NCBI GenBank assembly: GCA_028278345.1
Contig: JANQEL010000060.1
Coordinates: 1-64,000, forward strand
Source: Myxococcota bacterium
GTDB taxonomy: Bacteria > Myxococcota_A > UBA9160 > UBA4427
Reading direction: 5' to 3'
Length of the DNA stretch: 64,000 nucleotides
This document shows positions 50,246-58,149 of this stretch, piece after piece (the first letter of the stretch is position 1; every line of letters begins with the position of its first letter). The notes under the pieces are model-generated. The model worked only from the letters and a program-made list of their open reading frames with translations, was not told the DNA's origin and ran no database searches. The translations under genes and the position numbers were made by a program.

Positions 50246-50449
50246 TCAGTCGATCGGTCGATCCCAGTCGTCCGGGTGTTCGAGTTCGGGATCGGGCTCG
50301 CCAGCTTCGCCGGTCTGACGGACGAGCATGGATTTCGCGAACCCGTCGAGGCCGGTCGTGCGCGTCGTGAGCGCGCGTCGGGCGACGCGCGTCATGAGCG
50401 CCGCCTTCAGCTCGCGCAGCCATTGATCTCGTTCGTTGCGCGTCGTCAT
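50246..50449 (-). CDS. Small 67-residue protein after the acetylene-hydratase-like gene
   Basis: The protein reads MTTRNERDQWLRELKAALMTRVARRAL... and ends EHPDDWDRPID. The N-terminal half is basic and helical, the C-terminal half acidic and likely disordered. It has no Cys and no membrane helix. Its ATG is 4 bp after the stop of the molybdopterin enzyme gene, so it is surely in the same mRNA. I recognise no family. Small proteins in this position can be chaperones or subunits of the enzyme upstream, but there is no direct evidence. Confidence 0.55.
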   Translation of the reverse strand: MTTRNERDQWLRELKAALMTRVARRALTTRTTGLDGFAKSMLVRQTGEAGEPDPELEHPDDWDRPID

Positions 50450-50453
50450 CGCG

Positions 50454-52667
50454 TTAGCCCAACGTCGTCGAGGACATGCCCTCGGGCGGATCGCACGGGA
50501 CGAGCCTTCCGGGGTAGCCCTTGAAGTGGGGGATGCCCTGCTCGTGGTCGAGCAGTTCATCGGTGTCGATCGTGAGCACCGCATCCGACGAGACGAAGGC
50601 CCCGGCGAGGTCGACGCTGCCGCGCGTTTCCGGGTACCACCAGCCGTGGGGGACGCGAACGTGTCCGGGTCGCATGCCATCCTGGACGCTGACCTTGGCA
50701 TGGACGTGGCCGTGCTCGGTCTCGAGTCGCGCCCACGCTCCGTCTTCGAGCCCATCGCGCGCCGCATCGACCGGATGCACGAAGAACTCCGGAGCCGGTG
50801 AACGTCGACGCAACACGCCGATGTTGCGTTGGCCCGTCTGGAAGAAGGGATCCTCCCGAACGCCGGAGAAGACGAGGTACGGGTATTCCGCAGTCGGCGC
50901 AGGTGCGGGCCGGTGGTAGGGCAGCGGATCGAAACCGAGATCGGCGAGGATCGACGACGCGAGTTCGACCTTGCCCGACGGCGTTGCGAACCCCTTCTTG
51001 CGGTACTTGCGGAACTCCGGCACCGGCATGTCCATGAACTTGCTGGCGCGGAACTCATCGAAGGTGCTTCCCGAGGGCTCGAGGCGGTAGTCGATCAACT
51101 CTTCGACGGTCTGCCACGGAAAGTGTTCGGCGAGATCCATCCGGTGGGCGAGATCCGTCCAGAAGCGGAACGTCGAACTCGCTTCTTCCGGCGCGTCGGC
51201 GACCTGCTCGTTGAGCGAGAGGCGTGCCGCCCACGCCCAGCCGTCGGCGAGGTGGTTGCGCTCGCTGAAGACGTCGCCCGGGAGAACGTAGTCGGCGAGC
51301 ATCGCGGTCGGCGTCATGAAGATCTCGTGAGCCACGATGAGATCCTGATTCATCATGGCGCGATAGATCTGGTGCTGGTTCGGGTAGGAGAGCAGCGCGT
51401 TGTTGCCCAGCACGAAGAACGCCTTGATGGGGTATGGATCGCCGTCCGCCATGGCGCGGAAGACCTCGCTCGGGTTGGCCATGTGGCAACCCATCACCTG
51501 GTCGACCCAGGGTTCGCCCCAGACGCGTTCGAGGTGGGGCTTCAACATCTCGGCCGTGCGATAGGTGTAGACGGGGTGCTTTTCGTAGCCGAGTTGCTTG
51601 GCGCGCTGCGACGCCGGGATCGCGTCGTGCAGATGGAGTTCCGCCTCGGTGCGGTACGAGGGGTTCGGTCCACTCAGCATTTCGCCACCGACGACATCGA
51701 GATTACCCGTGATGGCGCGCAGGATCGATTGCAGGCGAATGCCCGAAGTCGAGTCGAGCTGTTGGTCGGTGATCGGCGTCCACGGAATCACCGCGCCATC
51801 TGCGTTGGCATACATGCGCGCGGCTTCGGCGATCTGTTCGGCAGAGACGCCCGTGATCTCGGCGACCCGCTCGAGGGGGTATTCGTCGACGCGTTCGCAG
51901 AGTTCCTTGAAGCCCACGCAGTGGTCGCGCACGAAGTCCTTGTCGTAGAGGCCCTCGTCGATGATGACCTTCGTCCAGCCGAGGAGCAGCGCTGCGTCGG
52001 TGCCCGCGCGGATCTGCAGGTGGATCGTTGCGCGCTCCGCCTGTTCGGAGACGCGCGGATCGACGACGATCGTCTTCGCGCCGCGCTTGCGCGCGCCCTC
52101 GATCTGGTTGTAGATCGGCGTCCACGAGTGTTTGCGCGGGTTGTGGCCGAGCAACACGACGCAATTGGTGCTGCCGATGTCGGGGAAGGGCATCCAGCCG
52201 TAGGTCAGTCGATTCACCGCGGCGGTATTGCCCGCGCAGAGCGACACCCCGGAGATCCAGTTCGGGGCGCCGAGCAGGTTCATGAAGCGGCGATCGAGCC
52301 CTTGGGTCACCTGGGTGTTCCAACCCGAGGTCGATACCGCGAACGCTTCCGGGCCGTGCCGATCGATCACGCCGCGAAGCCGCTCGGCGATTTCGTCCAT
52401 GGCCTGCTCGTACGAGATCTCCTCCCAGCGATCTTCGCCCCGCGCGCCCACGCGCTTGAGCGGCACGCGCAGCCGATCGGCGTGGTTGTGGATGTGCGGT
52501 GCGGCCGTGCCCTTGTAACAGATGTTCTTCGCGAGGGCAGGGGAGTCGTGGGCCTGGACGCGCTCGACGCGGCCGTCTCTCGCGGTCGTGCGAAACTGGC
52601 AGCCGATGTCACAGATCGAGCAGATCGAATAGCCGCTGCGCGCGTTGGATTCGTGCGGGGTCGTCAC
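50454..52667 (-). CDS. Acetylene-hydratase-like Mo/W-bis-pterin enzyme
   Basis: The 737-residue DMSO-reductase-family protein has a [4Fe-4S] set C16-SI-C19-D20-IG-C23 with C50. The cofactor-ligand position is Cys144 in SLCAGNTAAVNRLTYG. Asp directly after the second cluster Cys is the catalytic Asp13 position of acetylene hydratase. The spacing also places Trp182 and Trp296 at its Trp179 and Trp293, while Ile142 is replaced by Ala145 (numbering of acetylene hydratase from memory). Other segments such as RRFMNLLGAPNW, GTDAALLLGW and VPHGWWYPE also fit that subgroup. No Tat signal is seen, so it is cytoplasmic. The substrate is unproven. The start overlaps the TetR stop by 4 bp. Confidence 0.82.
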   Translation of the reverse strand: MTTPHESNARSGYSICSICDIGCQFRTTARDGRVERVQAHDSPALAKNICYKGTAAPHIHNHADRLRVPLKRVGARGEDRWEEISYEQAMDEIAERLRGVIDRHGPEAFAVSTSGWNTQVTQGLDRRFMNLLGAPNWISGVSLCAGNTAAVNRLTYGWMPFPDIGSTNCVVLLGHNPRKHSWTPIYNQIEGARKRGAKTIVVDPRVSEQAERATIHLQIRAGTDAALLLGWTKVIIDEGLYDKDFVRDHCVGFKELCERVDEYPLERVAEITGVSAEQIAEAARMYANADGAVIPWTPITDQQLDSTSGIRLQSILRAITGNLDVVGGEMLSGPNPSYRTEAELHLHDAIPASQRAKQLGYEKHPVYTYRTAEMLKPHLERVWGEPWVDQVMGCHMANPSEVFRAMADGDPYPIKAFFVLGNNALLSYPNQHQIYRAMMNQDLIVAHEIFMTPTAMLADYVLPGDVFSERNHLADGWAWAARLSLNEQVADAPEEASSTFRFWTDLAHRMDLAEHFPWQTVEELIDYRLEPSGSTFDEFRASKFMDMPVPEFRKYRKKGFATPSGKVELASSILADLGFDPLPYHRPAPAPTAEYPYLVFSGVREDPFFQTGQRNIGVLRRRSPAPEFFVHPVDAARDGLEDGAWARLETEHGHVHAKVSVQDGMRPGHVRVPHGWWYPETRGSVDLAGAFVSSDAVLTIDTDELLDHEQGIPHFKGYPGRLVPCDPPEGMSSTTLG

Positions 52668-53260
52668 CTGGAGTCTCCTTCGTGCCCGATGCGGGCGTCG
52701 TGTTCGTCGGCGAGCCGGAGTAGTTGTTCGAGAACGCGCTCTTCGTGGTCGAGGGGTCCCTTGTTCGTGGCGCGCCCGAGTGCGAGGCCGAGCATCGTCT
52801 CGCGTGCCAGCAGGAAGAACGACTGCGCGGCCTCGTCGCTGAGCAGGTCGGGGCGTTGTTCCGGATGGACGAGCTTCGCGAAGCGTTCGATCACCGGTCC
52901 GAGAGCCGCGCCGAGTTCGTCGTCGTTCGCCGCCGCGAGCCAGGCCTCGATCACGACCTTGAAGTCGATGCCGATCATCGTCTGCCAGGCGTGGGTCACG
53001 AGATCGGTCACGGACGTAGGTCTGGGTTGCGATTGGGCAACGCTTGCAAGCGCCGCATAGCGATGGTCGAGGGCCGCCGCGAAGAGTGCGGGCAGGCCGT
53101 CGAAGTGGTGGACGAACGCGCCGCGGGTCAGCCCCGCGCGCGCGCAGACCGCGACGGAGGTGACGCCCGCCCAGCCGTGTTCGACGAGCAATTCGAGGGT
53201 CGCCTGCACGAGGGCCTCGTGGGTCGCCGCCGATCTCTCTGCCTGGGTTCGTCTGGCCAT
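52664..53260 (-). CDS. TetR-family regulator of the acetylene-hydratase-like operon
   Basis: The 198-residue protein has an HTH in AATHEALVQATLELLVEHGWAGVTSVAVCARAGLTRGAFVHHFDGLPALFAAALDHRYAAL (residues ~10-65) and a helical C-terminal ligand domain (MIGIDFKVVIEAWLAAANDDELGAALGPVIERFAKLV). It is first in a three-gene minus-strand operon (TetR, molybdopterin enzyme, 67-residue protein); its stop overlaps the enzyme start. Cys39 (VAVCARAG) lies in the HTH. Co-translation suggests that the enzyme's substrate or product is the effector. Confidence 0.9.
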   Translation of the reverse strand: MARRTQAERSAATHEALVQATLELLVEHGWAGVTSVAVCARAGLTRGAFVHHFDGLPALFAAALDHRYAALASVAQSQPRPTSVTDLVTHAWQTMIGIDFKVVIEAWLAAANDDELGAALGPVIERFAKLVHPEQRPDLLSDEAAQSFFLLARETMLGLALGRATNKGPLDHEERVLEQLLRLADEHDARIGHEGDSR

Positions 53261-53274
53261 CTGCCGACCTTAAC

Positions 53275-53303
53275 AGATAAATTCATCGATGTATGTATTT
53301 TTT
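53275..53303. promoter_or_regulatory. AT-rich promoter/operator region, TetR / VOC divergent genes
   Basis: An AT-rich stretch centred on the palindrome CATCGATG (53284-53291) lies just before the TetR start at 53260, in GC-rich surroundings. It is the likely promoter and TetR binding region. The exact operator is not clear. Confidence 0.4.
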
Positions 53304-53379
53304 GTTCTCGGGCCCCTGAGATGCGCCTGGAGCGGCCGGAGGGCGGAATCGTTGGCATCTTCGGGGGTAGAGGAGAACG

Positions 53380-53790
53380 ATGACCCAACGATTTCACTTC
53401 GGACGGCTCTTCGACCACGTGCACATCAAGGTGCGAGATCTGGGGGCGTCGAAAACGTTCTACTGCGCGGTCCTCGAGCCGCTGGGGATCGAGGTGGAAG
53501 ATCGAGGCTCCTATCTACAGGCGGACGAGCTCTCGGTATCCGAGGGCGAACCGCTGACGACGGGTTTGCACCTTGCGTTTCAGGCGCGCGATCGCGATGC
53601 GGTGCACGCGTTCTACGAGGCTGGACTCGCATCCGGCGGGAAGGATTACGGTGCGCCCGGACCGCGTCCGTACAAACCCGGCTATTACGCGGCATTCGTA
53701 CTTGATCCGGACGGGAACAATGTCGAAGCCGTGATGGACGGCACGCCCAGCCGCTCCGCCGATTCGGTCGTCATGGAGTGGGACAGCTAG
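53380..53790 (+). CDS. VOC-superfamily (glyoxalase/dioxygenase) protein
   Basis: The 136-residue protein has one pair of beta-alpha-beta-beta-beta units: LFDHVHIKVRDLGASKTFYCAVLEPLGIEVEDRGS and GLHLAFQARDRDAVHAFYEAGLASGGKDYGAPGPRPYKPGYYAAFVLDPDGNNVEAVMDG. His in DHVHIKV and Glu in NNVEAV are metal-ligand positions, as in glyoxalase I and fosfomycin resistance proteins. It could be a small lyase or a thiol transferase. The gene is divergent from the TetR regulator and may be controlled by it. Confidence 0.85.
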   Translation: MTQRFHFGRLFDHVHIKVRDLGASKTFYCAVLEPLGIEVEDRGSYLQADELSVSEGEPLTTGLHLAFQARDRDAVHAFYEAGLASGGKDYGAPGPRPYKPGYYAAFVLDPDGNNVEAVMDGTPSRSADSVVMEWDS

Positions 53791-53803
53791 CCACGCTCCC
53801 GAA

Positions 53804-53821
53804 GCGGGTGCAGGCACCCGC
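53804..53821 (+). terminator. GC-rich hairpin after the VOC gene
   Basis: GCGGGTG-CAGG-CACCCGC is a perfect 7-bp stem with a 4-nt loop, 13 bp after the stop codon. There is no T-run. It is a likely end-of-gene hairpin. Confidence 0.4.
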
Positions 53822-53903
53822 CTCGCTATGCTCTTCGCGCTGACCTCCCCCGGAATCCGAAGCTCGCTCCCCCCGCGAGACCCAAGGGGATCGAGAGAAC
53901 CGC

Positions 53904-55406
53904 ATGCTGAGACGAACCAGGTTGCAGCGCCTCGAGCGCAAGATGGCCGAGGCCGAAAACTACGACGACTGGGCTTCGCTTGCCGCAGAGCACGACGAAG
54001 CCACGGGCATGGATCGCTGGAAGTCGCGCGACCACACGCGTCTCTACGACTACGACGCGATTCGCGAGCGCCTCGATCGCCTGCGCGCGCTGCGGGTACG
54101 CGGTGACGATGTCGGGCTGCTCTACGCGCTGAACGAAGGCATCCACGGAAACATGGGCGGGATGGGCAGCGCGAAGCTGCAGGGCCGCGCCATGCTCGGG
54201 ACGAAGAAGCTGATCGAGAGCTATGTCGACGAGATCGTCGACGCCCTCGAGTACATCGCCGACCTCGAGTCCGACGAGATCAGCGAAGCCGAGAAGATCG
54301 ACTTCTTCTACCGCGCCAACCACTGCTACGGCCGCACGGCGTTGATGCTCTCGGGGGGTGGCACCCTCGGCATGTATCACCTCGGCGTGGTGAAGGCCCT
54401 GTACGAGAAGGGGCTGCTGCCGCGCGTGATCTCCGGCGCGAGCGCAGGTTCGGTGGTCGCCGGCACGATCGGCACCCGCACCGACGAGGAACTCGAGGTG
54501 TTCTTCGACATCGAGTCGCTCACCTCCGAAACCCACGAAGACGCCCACATCATGCAGAGCATGCTGGGCGACTCGAGTTCGACGATCGAAGTCGGCAGTA
54601 TCCGCGAGATCGTCGAGCACCTGATCCCCGACCTGACCTTCCAGCAGGCCTTCGAGAAGACGGGCCGGCAGATCAGCATCTCGGTGGCACCCGCGGAACT
54701 CCACCAGACGTCGCGGCTGCTCAACTCGATCACCTCACCGAACGTCTACGTGCGTTCGGCCGTGATGGCCTCGTGCGCGGTGCCCGGTGTGTATCCGCCC
54801 GTGGTGCTCATGGCGAAGAACGTGCACGGCGAACCGCAGCCCTATCTGCCTTCGCGCAAGTGGGTCGACGGTTCGATCAGCGACGATCTGCCCGCGACGC
54901 GCCTCGCGCGTCTCTACGGCACGAATCACACCATCGTGAGTCTCGTGAACCCGATCGTGCTGCCCTTCGTGAAGCGCGTCGGGGAGCAGAGTCGCCTGGT
55001 GTCGAGCGTTGCGCGCCTCGGTCTCGAGATCACGCGCGAGGTGCTCGACTACCAGCGCCACCAGCTGATGAACTATCCCCAGTACATCACGCTCAACTCG
55101 ATGGTGGCCGGTCTCCACGGTCTTGTGGGGCAGACCTACTCCGGCGACATCAACATCCGCGCCGGTTTCCATTGGATCAACCCGCTTCGCTATCTGAGCT
55201 TCCTCAGCGAAGAGGAGATGATGACCCTGATCCGCGACGGCGAGCGCAGCACCTGGCCCCGCATTCGCGCGATCGAGGTGGCGAGCAAGATCAGTCGCAC
55301 CCTCGATCACATCCTCGAACGCTACGAGGTCTCGGGCCCGATCCCGCGCGCGGCACGCCGACGCCCGAAAGCGGGTGCACGCAAGCCGGACGTGCGAGCC
55401 GCCTGA
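53904..55406 (+). CDS. Patatin-like phospholipase with DUF3336 domain
   Basis: The 500-residue protein has an N-terminal helical part of ~145 residues of the DUF3336 type (LERKMAEAENYDDWASLAAEHDEATGMDRWKSRDHTRLYDYDAIRERLDRL) and a patatin domain. Patatin motifs are LMLSGGGTLGMYHLGVVKALYEKGLLPRVISGASAGSVVAG (oxyanion GGG; GASAG with the nucleophile Ser) and KWVDGSISDDLPATRLARLYGTNHTIVS (DGS with the catalytic Asp). This layout matches yeast Tgl-type and bacterial relatives that cleave triacylglycerols or phospholipids. The Ser-Asp dyad is complete. A basic, Pro/Ala-rich tail ends the protein. Confidence 0.9.
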   Translation: MLRRTRLQRLERKMAEAENYDDWASLAAEHDEATGMDRWKSRDHTRLYDYDAIRERLDRLRALRVRGDDVGLLYALNEGIHGNMGGMGSAKLQGRAMLGTKKLIESYVDEIVDALEYIADLESDEISEAEKIDFFYRANHCYGRTALMLSGGGTLGMYHLGVVKALYEKGLLPRVISGASAGSVVAGTIGTRTDEELEVFFDIESLTSETHEDAHIMQSMLGDSSSTIEVGSIREIVEHLIPDLTFQQAFEKTGRQISISVAPAELHQTSRLLNSITSPNVYVRSAVMASCAVPGVYPPVVLMAKNVHGEPQPYLPSRKWVDGSISDDLPATRLARLYGTNHTIVSLVNPIVLPFVKRVGEQSRLVSSVARLGLEITREVLDYQRHQLMNYPQYITLNSMVAGLHGLVGQTYSGDINIRAGFHWINPLRYLSFLSEEEMMTLIRDGERSTWPRIRAIEVASKISRTLDHILERYEVSGPIPRAARRRPKAGARKPDVRAA

Positions 55407-55451
55407 AAGACCGGGCTGCGCACCCAGCGCGCGAATCGCGATCGTGTGCGA

Positions 55452-57137
55452 TCACTCCGCGGCGTAGAGTGCCTCGATCTCGCCTGCGTACTTCTCGGCA
55501 ATCGGCTTGCGCTTGAGCTTCGAAGTGGGCGTCAGCTCGACGCCACCCGGCTGCCAATCGGTCGGCAGGATCGTGAAGCGCTTGATCTGCTCGACGCGCG
55601 CCATGCGGCCGTTGGCGGTTTCGACCGCGGCAGCCACCGCCGCCTGAACGCCATCGTCGTTGGCCAGGGCCGCCGCTGAGGCGTCCACCAGACCGTGCTG
55701 CTTTGCATAGGCCGCCGAGTTGTCTGGGTCGAGGACGAGCAGCGCCACGTTGTACTTGCGCCCATCGCCGATGGTCACGGCCTGGCCGATCAGGGGACTC
55801 GCCGCCTTGAGCTTCTGCTCGATGTTCGCCGGCGACATATTCTTGCCCGCGGCGTTGATGATCAGCTCCTTCTTGCGATCGACGATCTTCAGGTAGCCGT
55901 CGGAGTCGATCTCGGCGATGTCACCCGTGGCGAGCCATCCATCCTTGTCGATCGTTTCCGCGGTCTTCTCGGGTTGCCCGCGATAGCCGCGCATCACGAT
56001 CGGGCCGCGGCACAGGAGTTCGCCATCCTCGGCGAGCTTCAGCTCGGTCTCCGGAACCGCGATGCCCACCGAACCGATGCGAACCGCATCGCGCGGATTG
56101 ATCGTCGCAACCCCCGTCAGCTCCGACATGCCCCAGACCTCCTGCACGGGGATGCCCAGCGCGAGGAAGAACTCGAGCACCTCCGTGGGTACCGGTGCGG
56201 CACCGCAGACCGACGAATAGACCTGATCCATGCCGATCTTCTCGAGTGCACCACGGCGTGCATCCTCGGGTAGGGCGCTCGGATCGGTCACGCCGGCCGC
56301 TTCGAGACCGGCCATGAGTTTCTCCCAGATCCGCGGCACGCCACCGAAGAAGGTGGGGCGAACGTCGAGCAGCGCCGGGACGAGCCCGGCCGGGTTTTCG
56401 AGGGTGGTGACCTCCATGCCGTAGGCGGCAGAGAAGTAGTGGAAGAGCAGCCGGTCGGCGATGTGGGCGGAGGGCAGGTAGGAGACGCCGCGATCATCGG
56501 GGCCGAGGGGAAGCAGGCCGGTGAGCGCGCGGAGTTCGGCAAGCAGGTTGCCGTGGGTGAGTTCCACGCCCTTCGGCGGCCCCGTGGTGCCCGATGTATA
56601 GATCAGGGTGGCGACGTCGCCGTCGTCGACTGCCCCCCACGCAGCTTCGAAGTCGAAGTCGTCGCGCCCGCGCGCTTCGAGATCCGAAAGCGAGAGCGTC
56701 CCATCGGGCGAGCCATCGATGCAGACCACGTGCTCGACGTTCGTCTGCCCGCGGGCTTCGAGGATGCGGGGTACGAACTGCTCCTCGCAGACGACGACCC
56801 TGTTCTCGGCGTTTCCGAACAGGTAGGCGATCTGCTCCGGTGCCGATGTGTTGTAGATCGAGAAGGGGGTGGCGCCGAGATGCAGGGCCGCCATGTCGAC
56901 GAGGTGGAACTCGGGTCGGTTGACCATCATCAACCCGACCGTGTCACCCCGGGCAACGCCGAGTTCGGCCAGGCCGCGTGCGATGCGTTCGACCCCGTCC
57001 CTGTATTCCGACCATTTCAGCGTCGTGCTGCCGCCCGGCGTTCGCACCGCCGTCCTTTCGGCCAGCGCGTTGGCGGAGTTCTGGAAGGCCTCGCAGAGGC
57101 TGGCGACCTGGAGGTCGGGGGGCGCGGTGGGGGGCAT
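55452..57137 (-). CDS. Long-chain acyl-CoA synthetase (AMP-binding)
   Basis: The 561-residue ANL enzyme has the P-loop segment TLIYTSGTTGPPKGVELTHGNLLAELRAL, QEVWGMSELTGVATINP, YRGQPEKTAETIDKDGWLATGDIAEIDSDGYLKIVDRKKELIINAAGKNMSPANIEQKLKA, and a C-terminal Lys region ELTPTSKLKRKPIAEKYAGEI. It ligates a fatty or related acid to CoA through an acyl-AMP. It resembles FadD15-type long-chain synthetases. The ATG at 57137 has AAGGAG before it. It follows an enoyl-CoA hydratase gene on the same strand, separated by 145 bp with two inverted repeats. Confidence 0.9.
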   Translation of the reverse strand: MPPTAPPDLQVASLCEAFQNSANALAERTAVRTPGGSTTLKWSEYRDGVERIARGLAELGVARGDTVGLMMVNRPEFHLVDMAALHLGATPFSIYNTSAPEQIAYLFGNAENRVVVCEEQFVPRILEARGQTNVEHVVCIDGSPDGTLSLSDLEARGRDDFDFEAAWGAVDDGDVATLIYTSGTTGPPKGVELTHGNLLAELRALTGLLPLGPDDRGVSYLPSAHIADRLLFHYFSAAYGMEVTTLENPAGLVPALLDVRPTFFGGVPRIWEKLMAGLEAAGVTDPSALPEDARRGALEKIGMDQVYSSVCGAAPVPTEVLEFFLALGIPVQEVWGMSELTGVATINPRDAVRIGSVGIAVPETELKLAEDGELLCRGPIVMRGYRGQPEKTAETIDKDGWLATGDIAEIDSDGYLKIVDRKKELIINAAGKNMSPANIEQKLKAASPLIGQAVTIGDGRKYNVALLVLDPDNSAAYAKQHGLVDASAAALANDDGVQAAVAAAVETANGRMARVEQIKRFTILPTDWQPGGVELTPTSKLKRKPIAEKYAGEIEALYAAE

Positions 57138-57159
57138 GCGGATCTCCTTGGTTCGTCGA

Positions 57160-57202
57160 TGGGAGATCGCTGGTTGCGAAGCCGTCGCCCAGCGATCTCC
57201 CA
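57160..57202 (-). repeat. Perfect 14-bp inverted repeat before the acyl-CoA synthetase gene
   Basis: TGGGAGATCGCTGG (57160-57173) and CCAGCGATCTCCCA (57189-57202) are exact reverse complements separated by 15 nt. They lie 22 bp upstream of the start codon at 57137, so they would form a long hairpin in the 5' leader or bind a protein dimer. Confidence 0.7.
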
Positions 57203-57251
57203 CGATCATAGATCCCGCGTCCCAAGGGGCCAAAGGAGTGTCTCCCCGGAG

Positions 57252-57267
57252 CTGGATTCGAATCCAG
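57252..57267. promoter_or_regulatory. Perfect 16-bp palindrome in the ECH/acyl-CoA synthetase gap
   Basis: CTGGATTCGAATCCAG is self-complementary over 16 bp. It lies 16 bp after the stop of the upstream enoyl-CoA hydratase gene. It could be an operator for the acyl-CoA synthetase promoter or part of a terminator hairpin. Confidence 0.5.
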
Positions 57268-57282
57268 TCCCAGGGGGCCCGC

Positions 57283-58083
57283 CTAGATCGATTCGAAGTC
57301 GCCGTGTCGCCCGAGCCCGGCCGAGAAGCGTCCCGCCCCGTGCGTGCCTTCCTGTCGGATGGCCTCCTTGCCGTTGGCCCATTCGAGTTTCAGTGCGTCG
57401 TGCACGGGCATCCCATGGGTCTCGATGATCGATCGACGATCCGCGACCACGGCTTGTTGCGGAAAGCGCGCGATCTCCCGCGCGATGGATTCGGCGAACG
57501 CTCGCGCCGAGCCATCGGGGACGACGTGTTCGCACAGGCCGAGGCGCAGACACTCTTCCGCGGGCACCTTGCGCCCGGTCAACGCGATCTCGAGGGCTCG
57601 CCCCTGGCCCACCAGACGTGGCAGCCGAACCGTTCCTCCATCCATCAATGTGATGCCCCAACGTCGGCAGTAGACACCCAGGTAGGCGCTCTCCCCCATT
57701 ACGCGGAAGTCACACCACAGTGCGAGTTCCATGCCGCCGGCGACCGCGGGCCCCTCGATGGCGCCGATGACCGGTTTTCTGAGTTCCGTGCGAGACGGTC
57801 CAAGAGCGCCCCGCGGCGCGGGCGCCGCGCCGACCGGGAAGTCGAGCTCGTCCATTTCGGCGGCGTTGGTTTCGGCCAGGGACGCGGCGTACTTCAAGTC
57901 CCAACCCGCGCAGAAGCAGCGGTCGCTTCCTGTGAAGACGCCGACCCGCGCGTCCGAGGCCTCGAATTCCTCGAAGGCCGCGACCAGAGCGTCGGCGCTC
58001 TCGGGGTCGACGGCGTTCCGGGCCTCGGGGCGGTCGTTGATGATGGTCCAGACGTGTTCCTTCTTGTCGATGTGGACGGCCAT
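57283..58083 (-). CDS. Enoyl-CoA hydratase/isomerase family protein
   Basis: The 266-residue crotonase has VWTIINDRPEARNAVDPESADALVAAFEEFEASDARVGVFTGSDRCFCAGWDLKYAASL, RKPVIGAIEGPAVAGGMELALWCDFRVMGESAYLGVYCRRWGITLMDGGTVRLPRLVGQGRALEIALTGRKVPAEECLRLGLCEHVV. The GGxELALWCDFRV..AYLGV.CRRWG form is common in uncharacterised crotonases near TetR genes. AAGGAG precedes the ATG at 58083. A TAACACTGTTA site 31 bp upstream links it to the TetR regulator at 58150. Confidence 0.9.
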   Translation of the reverse strand: MAVHIDKKEHVWTIINDRPEARNAVDPESADALVAAFEEFEASDARVGVFTGSDRCFCAGWDLKYAASLAETNAAEMDELDFPVGAAPAPRGALGPSRTELRKPVIGAIEGPAVAGGMELALWCDFRVMGESAYLGVYCRRWGITLMDGGTVRLPRLVGQGRALEIALTGRKVPAEECLRLGLCEHVVPDGSARAFAESIAREIARFPQQAVVADRRSIIETHGMPVHDALKLEWANGKEAIRQEGTHGAGRFSAGLGRHGDFESI

Positions 58084-58111
58084 GCCGTTTTCTCCTTTCG
58101 TCTCTATGGTT

Positions 58112-58126
58112 GGTAACACTGTTATC
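58112..58126. promoter_or_regulatory. TetR operator before the enoyl-CoA hydratase gene
   Basis: GGTAACACTGTTATC contains the palindromic core TAACAsTGTTA. The same core occurs at 58800-58810 before the TetR gene at 58150-58782. The site lies between the TetR stop and the hydratase start. Confidence 0.65.
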
Positions 58127-58149
58127 AGTTGCTGAAAAAAACGCAGGGC

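Noticed and set aside
45615-53260. Laterally transferred island around the Mo/W enzymes
   Set aside because: No integrase, tRNA, repeat border or visible change in base composition or codon style compared with neighbours.
57252-57267. GATTCGAATCC resembling a tRNA T-arm
   Set aside because: The stem does not fit the 5-7-5 T-arm layout (A at position 53 opposite C) and no anticodon arm or acceptor lies on either strand. It is better read as a palindrome.
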